Origin: an uncultured Bacteroidales bacterium
GTDB taxonomy: Bacteria > Bacteroidota > Bacteroidia > Bacteroidales > Muribaculaceae
Direction: 5' to 3'
Length of the DNA stretch: 11,337 bases
Assembly (NCBI GenBank): GCA_900539915.1
Contig: UQDU01000055.1
Span: 1 to 11,337 of the forward strand
The notes beneath the pieces were generated by a model. The model saw nothing but the letters and a program-made list of their open reading frames with translations, searched no databases and had not been told where the DNA came from. Below, piece by piece: positions 6,469 through 11,337 of the stretch; positions within the stretch are counted from its first letter, which is position 1, and each line of letters begins with the position of its first letter. Position numbers and translations under genes: made by a program.

Positions 6469-7086
6469 TTAGATTTTGATACCGAGAAAACTCATGAAAG
6501 CCACTCCCATCAGAGCTGTGACGATAAACGTGATGCCGATGCCTCGGAGCGGACCGGGAACACTGCTGTAGGCAGCCAGACGCTCGCGTATGGCCGCCAC
6601 CGCAGTGATAGCCACGAGCCATCCGATACCCCAGCCACCGCCGGCACACACCGCAGTCCACACACTCGGGAAATCCCTCTGCTCCATAAACAGAGAGCCG
6701 CCCAATATGGCACAGTTAACGGCTATCAGAGGCAGGAATATACCAAGCGAGGCATACAGCTCCGGACTGTATTTCTCCACCGCCATCTCCACAAGCTGCG
6801 TCATCGAGGCGATGACCGCTATGAACATTATAAGCGACAGGAAACTCAGGTCCACGTCGGCATACTCAGGACCGAGCCATACAAGCGCTCCGGCTTTAAG
6901 CACATATGTCTCAAGCAGGTAATTGACCGGCAGTGTGATGACAAGCATAAACGTCACCGCCACTCCGAGCCCGAACGCGGTCTTGACATTCTTGCTGACC
7001 GCAAGAAACGAGCACATGCCCAGGAAGTAGGCGAATATCATGTTGTCGACGAAAATCGACCGCAGGAATATATTGAAATTTTCCAT
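6469..7086 (-). CDS. nqrE: Na+-translocating NADH:quinone reductase subunit E
   Basis: Integral membrane subunit of Na+-NQR, homologous to RnfA and paired with NqrD around a membrane-embedded iron centre. The 205 residues form about six helices. The two conserved half-helix motifs are visible: FLGMCSFLAVS with Cys25 and LIAVNCAILGG with Cys125, the positions known to bind the iron together with the two NqrD cysteines. MENFNIFLRSIFVDNMIFAYFLG is a typical NqrE start, described here only as residues 1-23. FMEQRDFPSVWTA and GGGWGIGWLVAI follow in the second half, as in the family. It lies 56 bases after nqrD and 26 bases before nqrF. The family placement as E rather than D rests on the VNCAILGG motif and gene order. 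Confidence 0.97.
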   Translation of the reverse strand: MENFNIFLRSIFVDNMIFAYFLGMCSFLAVSKNVKTAFGLGVAVTFMLVITLPVNYLLETYVLKAGALVWLGPEYADVDLSFLSLIMFIAVIASMTQLVEMAVEKYSPELYASLGIFLPLIAVNCAILGGSLFMEQRDFPSVWTAVCAGGGWGIGWLVAITAVAAIRERLAAYSSVPGPLRGIGITFIVTALMGVAFMSFLGIKI

Positions 7087-7142
7087 CTTCAGCTATAAGA
7101 TGATTTACATTAGTAACTGACTGATTATGACATCATGGAGTA

Positions 7143-7766
7143 TCACTCCTGTAGCTCCTTGTTGCGGCTCCGCTGCACCCATATTATGCACGCCACCACA
7201 ATCAGAGCCATCGGGGGCAGTATCATCAGACCGTTGTTGACATATCCGTGGTCATAACACCACTGCGGCACCACCTGATACCCGAGCAGCGTGCCGTTGC
7301 CGAGAAGTTCGCGGAAAAACGCCACGATGATGAGTATGATTGCATAGCCGGCTCCGTTGCCTATGCCGTCAAGCAGCGAAGGCAACGGCTTGTTGCTCAT
7401 AGCGAAAGCCTCCAGACGGCCCATCAATATGCAGTTGGTGATAATAAGCGATATAAACACCGAGAGCTGCTTGCTCACATCATACATATAGGCCTGGAGC
7501 AGCTGGTCCACGATGATGACCAGGGCGGCCACCACCACAAGCTGCACTATGATGCGTATATTGGTAGGTATGGTGTTACGTATCAGCGATATGATGACAT
7601 TGCTGAACGCGAGCACCACTATCACCGACAGCCCCATCACCAGTGCAGGGGCAAGTTTGACTGTCACTGCCAGCACCGAACAGATACCGAGCACCTGCAC
7701 CACTACAGGATTGTTGCGGCTCAGGGGATTGAAGAGCACGCTGCGTAACGATACTTTCTCTGACAT
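7143..7766 (-). CDS. nqrD: Na+-translocating NADH:quinone reductase subunit D
   Basis: Integral membrane subunit of Na+-NQR, homologous to RnfE, about six helices in 207 residues. Cys29 in LGICSVLAV and Cys112 in ITNCILMGRLEAFA are the two iron-binding cysteines; their numbering coincides with that reported for the Vibrio cholerae subunit. SLLDGIGNGAGYA (130-142) and FFRELLGNGTLLG (150-162) are further family stretches. The N-terminal VLFNPLSRNNPVVVQVLG fits NqrD, and the chain ends in a charged cytoplasmic tail (RSRNKELQE). NqrD and NqrE surround the iron site that links the cytoplasmic 2Fe-2S of NqrF to the periplasmic FMN of NqrC. It begins 41 bases after the nqrC stop, and nqrE begins 56 bases after its own stop. 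Intact. Confidence 0.97.
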   Translation of the reverse strand: MSEKVSLRSVLFNPLSRNNPVVVQVLGICSVLAVTVKLAPALVMGLSVIVVLAFSNVIISLIRNTIPTNIRIIVQLVVVAALVIIVDQLLQAYMYDVSKQLSVFISLIITNCILMGRLEAFAMSNKPLPSLLDGIGNGAGYAIILIIVAFFRELLGNGTLLGYQVVPQWCYDHGYVNNGLMILPPMALIVVACIIWVQRSRNKELQE

Positions 7767-7807
7767 ATTTAGTTGTATGAATTATTAATCTGGTTTGCGA
7801 TGATTAT

Positions 7808-8527
7808 TTACCTTGTCTCCCTCCCTACCGACGACAGGAAAGCCCTGTAGGGCACGAGACAGTTGTCAAGCATGGCACTCACACCCTTGCTCGTGATAGT
7901 GCCGCCCGAGATGCCGTCCACATAGTCCTCGTTGCCGGCAGGCCGCATCCCCGGTTTGACCACCGAAATCGGCTGGAACACACCGTCTTTGATGATATGC
8001 TTGCCGTCAAACCGGTTGCTGAACTGGGGTTTCTCTATCTCGGCGCCAAGGCCCGGCGTCTCACCTTTGTGGGCGAAATAGGCGCCATAGACCGTAGTAC
8101 CGTCGGCATCAATGCTGATGTAGCCCCAAATCGGTCCCCACAGGCCGGTGCCGCTCATAGGTATGATATATTTGGTAGCGCCATCCACGTCTGCCACAAA
8201 CAGCGGCAGCAGACGCTTGTCGCTGGGCAATTTGCTCTGCTGCGCCACGTCTATGTCAAAAGCATTCTCGCCCTCCACCTCGCGGCCGGAGGCATCTATG
8301 ACTTTCTGGCCCGTGATATAGCGGTCAAAGACATCCACAGGCCGCTCGCCTGTGCCGGGAGCCACATGTATCGAGGCCAATATCTGTTTCATCTTGTCAG
8401 CACGTGCGTTCTCGCTCTGCCGGCCTCGGAGAGCCATGGCCGTGTAGGCCAAAGCAGCCCCTACCACCACTACCATGATGATGATGTACACCACGGTATA
8501 TACGTTGCTCTGTCTGTTGAGTTTCAT
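7808..8527 (-). CDS. nqrC: Na+-translocating NADH:quinone reductase subunit C
   Basis: Single-anchor subunit carrying a covalent FMN on the periplasmic side. The 239-residue chain has one membrane helix at about 10-33 (VYTVVYIIIMVVVVGAALAY), followed by the exported FMN-binding domain. The flavin attachment motif is SGGTITS at 207-213, with Thr210 as the expected phosphoester-linked residue; the commoner form is SGAT, so one residue differs but the Thr and its spacing are kept. The family stretches GLWGPIWGYI (128-137) and HKGETPGLGAEIE (153-165) are present. Attachment needs the flavin transferase ApbE, which must be encoded elsewhere. The start lies 4 bases after the nqrB stop, indicating tight coupling. 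Confidence 0.97.
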   Translation of the reverse strand: MKLNRQSNVYTVVYIIIMVVVVGAALAYTAMALRGRQSENARADKMKQILASIHVAPGTGERPVDVFDRYITGQKVIDASGREVEGENAFDIDVAQQSKLPSDKRLLPLFVADVDGATKYIIPMSGTGLWGPIWGYISIDADGTTVYGAYFAHKGETPGLGAEIEKPQFSNRFDGKHIIKDGVFQPISVVKPGMRPAGNEDYVDGISGGTITSKGVSAMLDNCLVPYRAFLSSVGRETR

Positions 8528-8531
8528 ATTG

Positions 8532-9749
8532 TCAAACCTTTGAAATCAGGCGGTTACGTCTGCGACGCACATTGCCTTGGATTACACAATAGTCAATCAG
8601 AGGTGCGAAAGCGTTCATCAGCAGCACTGCCAGCATGGCACCCTCGGGATAACCGTTATTATAGGTACGTATCAGTATCGCTATGACTCCGATCATGAAG
8701 CCGTAGATATATTTTCCGGCAGCAGTACGGGCTGCGGTCACAGGATCCGTGGCCATAAATACCGCCGCAAAAGCAAATCCGCCGTAACACAGCTGCTCCC
8801 ACGGAGTCAGGAACGAGCACGGGTATGTGGGAGAAGAGAACGTGTGGGCCACGAATCCCATCAATGCACCACCCACAAACACCGACAGGATAATCCTCCA
8901 GTCAGCTATGCCGCCTATCAGCAATATGGCTGCGCCTATCAGTATGCACAAGGTCGAGGTCTCGCCGAAACTGCCCGGAATCAGTCCGAGGAAAGCATCC
9001 GAGAGGCTCAGCGGATCGCCGAGTATATTGGTCAGAGTCATCTCCCCTCCGGCATGCGTGGCTGCCTGTCCGAGCGGAGTAGCACCCGAGAAGCCGTCGG
9101 CCAGCCCTACAGTATGTCCCACTCCCATGATAGGCTGTGTGGCCACAAACACCTTGTCGCCGCTCATCTGGGCCGGATAGGCGAAAAAAAGAAACGCCCT
9201 CGTCACCAGTGCCACATTGAATATATTATAGCCTGTGCCGCCAAACACCTCCTTGGCAAATATCACGGCAAAGGCAGTGGCGACCGCTATCATCCAGCAC
9301 GGTGTGTTGACCGGGCAGATGAGCGGTATCAGTATGCCTGTGACAAGGAAACCTTCCTGAATCTCCTCATGCTTGATCTGAGCCGACACGAACTCTATGC
9401 CCAGACCTACGATATAGGCCGTCAACAGCTTGGGCAGCACGGCCAGGAAGCCGTAAAGCATCATGCCCCAGAAAGAATACTCAGACTGTACGGCACCGGC
9501 TCCGAGCCAGTTCTGATAGCCTGTATTGTACATGCCAAACAGCAGACACGGCAGCAACGCCACGACCACCGTAATCATGATGCGTTTTGAATCTATGCTA
9601 TCGTGCATGTGCACTCCCGACGACGAAGTGGTCTTGGGAGTGAATAAAAACGATTCAAACCCCTCATAGACCGAGTGGAGGGCACTCAGCCGTCCACCCT
9701 CCTCAAACAGGGGTCTCGCTTTGTCAAAAATACGTCTCAGCGGATTCAC
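8532..9749 (-). CDS. nqrB: Na+-translocating NADH:quinone reductase subunit B
   Basis: Main membrane subunit of Na+-NQR, homologous to RnfD, holding a covalent FMN and riboflavin and forming the sodium path and quinone site. At 405 residues it has the usual length and about ten helices. The flavin attachment motif is SGATPLG at 221-227, with Thr224 as the linked residue. EGFLVTGILIPL (132-143) lies in the region associated with quinone and inhibitor binding. GTGYNIFNVALVTRAFLFFAYP (171-192) and MATDPVTAARTAAGKYIYG (332-350) are strong family stretches. The N-terminal cytoplasmic part begins MNPLRRIFDKARPLFEEGG, as is typical. It starts 69 bases after the nqrA stop, a gap without an obvious promoter or hairpin, and nqrC follows at 4 bases. 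Intact, high confidence. Confidence 0.97.
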   Translation of the reverse strand: MNPLRRIFDKARPLFEEGGRLSALHSVYEGFESFLFTPKTTSSSGVHMHDSIDSKRIMITVVVALLPCLLFGMYNTGYQNWLGAGAVQSEYSFWGMMLYGFLAVLPKLLTAYIVGLGIEFVSAQIKHEEIQEGFLVTGILIPLICPVNTPCWMIAVATAFAVIFAKEVFGGTGYNIFNVALVTRAFLFFAYPAQMSGDKVFVATQPIMGVGHTVGLADGFSGATPLGQAATHAGGEMTLTNILGDPLSLSDAFLGLIPGSFGETSTLCILIGAAILLIGGIADWRIILSVFVGGALMGFVAHTFSSPTYPCSFLTPWEQLCYGGFAFAAVFMATDPVTAARTAAGKYIYGFMIGVIAILIRTYNNGYPEGAMLAVLLMNAFAPLIDYCVIQGNVRRRRNRLISKV

Positions 9750-9818
9750 AGTATGTGTGATTTTTTCTGATGAATATGTGGATTAATATATTGCTATGTA
9801 TGCCACGGTCCCTTCATG

Positions 9819-11171
9819 TCAAGCCTCGCGGCGCATGTAGTCAAGGCCTTCGCGCACTATCTTCTGCAACTCGAGTTTCGACGGGTCGGCCCATTCGGCC
9901 ACAGCCACGTCTTCGGGTGCTATTTCATATATGCCGAGGGCTTCCATATCCTCTATGTTTTGCGAAAGTATGGCCTTGATCAGCGGCTCCAGCATGATAT
10001 CCATCGGGAGCATGCGGTCATAGACGCCTGACATTATCATGGCTCGCCGGCCGCCGTGGAGCAGAGCGTCGCCGCTCAGTTTCCGTTTAGGCAGGTAAGC
10101 CGACAGGAACGTGCGTGATGCACTCATCTTGTTGGGCGACAATGAAGCCCAGCCGAGCATCTCGTCCTTGTCATCACCCTCAGCGATGACAGTCACCTGT
10201 CTGTAGGGGAAATGCAGGAATCCGTCCATGTCGGAGCGAACACCGGTCAGCACATTGCCGGCGATGACACGGTGGTTCTTGCCGTCATCGGCCACATGGC
10301 CTGAAAGCACACTCCGCATATCGGCTCCGACAAGCGTCCTGACCACTCCGCGGTTGACAGCTTCCGGGCCGGTTATAGCCACGCACGCATGCGAGGCGGT
10401 GACGCCTGTGCGCACCCATGCGCCTATACGGTCAAGTGTGACAAGGTCAAGAGTCCATACCGTCTCGCCTTTGTTGACCGGAGATATATGATTGACCATC
10501 ACGTCAGGGTTACCGGCCGGATGGGGGCCAGATATGTCGACCCATGTCACCCCCGTAATCTCAGGAAGCTGCTGTCCGGGGCGTTTTGATATGTAAATCT
10601 TGCCCTCGGTGAGATGTGACAGATAGTCTGCACCAGCCTTGATGTTCCCTTCATCCACGCCATAAAAGCTAAAATCTACGGCCAGGGGTGCGGAATCGAA
10701 TCCTGTGACGAAAATGTCCCTTGGAGTCACATCGGGGCGCGGCACGATAGCGTAAGGGAGTTGCCTCATCCATGCCCACAGGCCGCTGCGACACAGGGTA
10801 CTGACAGCCTCCTGACGCGATGCCGGAGACTTGGGAGCCTGTGACCCGGCGCTTGACGCGATGCCGTCACTCGGAGTGACCACCACACGTATTATCTTGC
10901 GGCGAGAGCCTCTGAGCACCTCCTTGACCACGCCGGCAGCCGGCGAAGCGAGCACTATATCGGGGTATTCCTTATCATGTATGAGGGGACTGCCTATGGC
11001 TACTTCATCGCCCTCCTTCACATCTAATTTGGGGGTAATGCCTGGGAAATCATCAGGATAGATGGCAACGGCCGAAGGTTTGACATCTGGCAACACTGCG
11101 GATGCCTCCCCTTTGAGGGGCAAATCCAGGCCACGCTTCAACTTAAGTTGTATTGTGGAATTTGTTTTCAT
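9819..11171 (-). CDS. nqrA: Na+-translocating NADH:quinone reductase subunit A
   Basis: Peripheral cytoplasmic subunit of Na+-NQR, related to RnfC, with no membrane helix. The 450 residues match the family length. An N-terminal lipoyl-like segment is visible (LDVKEGDEVAIGSPLIHDK, 49-67). The central ISGPHPAGNPDVMVNHI (213-229) is a recognisable NqrA block. VITGPEAVNRG-like sequence (AITGPEAVNRGVVRTLVG) and LGWASLSPNKMSASRTFLS follow. The C-terminus contains LPMDIMLEPLIKAILSQ and an iron-sulphur-free tail, unlike RnfC. It is the first gene of the operon, with a candidate -7 box and a stem-loop in the 53 bases upstream. ATG 11171 gives a family-like start (MKTNSTIQLKLKRGLDLPL). A Ser/Ala/Pro-rich insert at about 103-118 looks like a flexible linker. 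Intact. Confidence 0.97.
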   Translation of the reverse strand: MKTNSTIQLKLKRGLDLPLKGEASAVLPDVKPSAVAIYPDDFPGITPKLDVKEGDEVAIGSPLIHDKEYPDIVLASPAAGVVKEVLRGSRRKIIRVVVTPSDGIASSAGSQAPKSPASRQEAVSTLCRSGLWAWMRQLPYAIVPRPDVTPRDIFVTGFDSAPLAVDFSFYGVDEGNIKAGADYLSHLTEGKIYISKRPGQQLPEITGVTWVDISGPHPAGNPDVMVNHISPVNKGETVWTLDLVTLDRIGAWVRTGVTASHACVAITGPEAVNRGVVRTLVGADMRSVLSGHVADDGKNHRVIAGNVLTGVRSDMDGFLHFPYRQVTVIAEGDDKDEMLGWASLSPNKMSASRTFLSAYLPKRKLSGDALLHGGRRAMIMSGVYDRMLPMDIMLEPLIKAILSQNIEDMEALGIYEIAPEDVAVAEWADPSKLELQKIVREGLDYMRREA

Positions 11172-11188
11172 GGGTAATTACTAAGGCA

Positions 11189-11210
11189 TAATCCGCCAAA
11201 TGGCTGATTA
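11189..11210 (-). promoter_or_regulatory. Stem-loop or operator upstream of nqrA
   Basis: TAATCcGCC (11189-11197) and GGCtGATTA (11202-11210) form a 9-bp inverted repeat with one mismatch around a 4-base centre, AAAT. It lies 17 bases before the nqrA ATG and begins next to the likely transcription start from the -7 box at 11217-11224. It could be a 5' leader hairpin or a binding site for a dimeric regulator. The sequence does not say which. Confidence 0.4.
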
Positions 11211-11216
11211 ACCCCA

Positions 11217-11224
11217 CAAATTTA
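11217..11224 (-). promoter_or_regulatory. Candidate -7 box of the nqr operon
   Basis: On the minus strand the bases read TAAATTTG, matching TAnnTTTG, 45 bases before the nqrA ATG in an AT-rich stretch. No TTG sits at 19-21 bases upstream; the nearest is at 12. The assignment is therefore tentative. The rest of the region to base 11337 holds no gene I can support. Confidence 0.4.
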
Positions 11225-11337
11225 AAAATTAATATACAAATCTTCTCATCTTTTTACAAAAAACATCCCCATATGGTTCACAATGTCCGTTCCTGAAAAT
11301 GGTTGACTCGGTTTTGTATGTTTACTGATATTGGTTT

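Noticed and set aside
8577..9590. A 337-codon open frame on the plus strand
   Set aside because: It is antisense to the intact nqrB gene. It is rich in His, Arg and Gln, as expected of a shadow of GC-rich membrane protein codons.
1..11337. CRISPR arrays, tRNA genes, phage or defence genes
   Set aside because: No spaced direct repeats, no cloverleaf-like sequence and no such protein motifs were seen on either strand.

Overview
The window looks like a chromosomal contig end from a member of the Bacteroidota, most likely the order Bacteroidales. Three things point there: TAnnTTTG-type -7 promoter boxes in front of several genes, the weakness or absence of Shine-Dalgarno sequences, and the style of the protein sequences. 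A gut lineage such as Muribaculaceae is a guess only. The first 44 bases are not genomic: they are an Illumina Nextera/Tn5 adapter with an index, so the biological sequence starts at about base 45.

Left part (45-2400): two convergent genes for membrane acyltransferases of the acyltransferase-3 family, of the kind that decorates surface polysaccharides. Each is split by one base in a short T run, at about 877-880 and 2147-2151. The first gene is visibly AT-rich compared with the rest of the window. Because both lesions are homopolymer indels close to an untrimmed contig end, sequence error and true decay must both be considered.

Middle part (2400-5140): a short acidic protein of unknown function has a good Bacteroidota promoter and is followed 13 bases later by a periplasmic OmpA-C-like protein. 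A strong hairpin terminator comes next, then the RNase P RNA gene (rnpB, minus strand) and fabD (minus strand). The roughly 200 bases between rnpB and fabD hold an unexplained nested inverted-repeat structure (3981-4164): an 18-bp outer pair, a 20-bp inner pair and a small third hairpin. It is the best candidate here for something undescribed.

Right part (5138-11171): a complete, intact nqrABCDEF operon on the minus strand. It encodes the sodium-pumping NADH:quinone oxidoreductase. NADH enters at NqrF (FAD, 2Fe-2S), electrons pass through the NqrD/E iron site and the covalent FMNs of NqrC and NqrB, and quinone is reduced while Na+ is exported. The flavin transferase ApbE, needed to attach the FMNs, is not in the window. 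No terminator is seen between nqrF and fabD, so read-through into fabD is possible although fabD has its own -7 box. A small stem-loop lies just upstream of nqrA near its likely transcription start. No transposase, CRISPR array or tRNA was seen.
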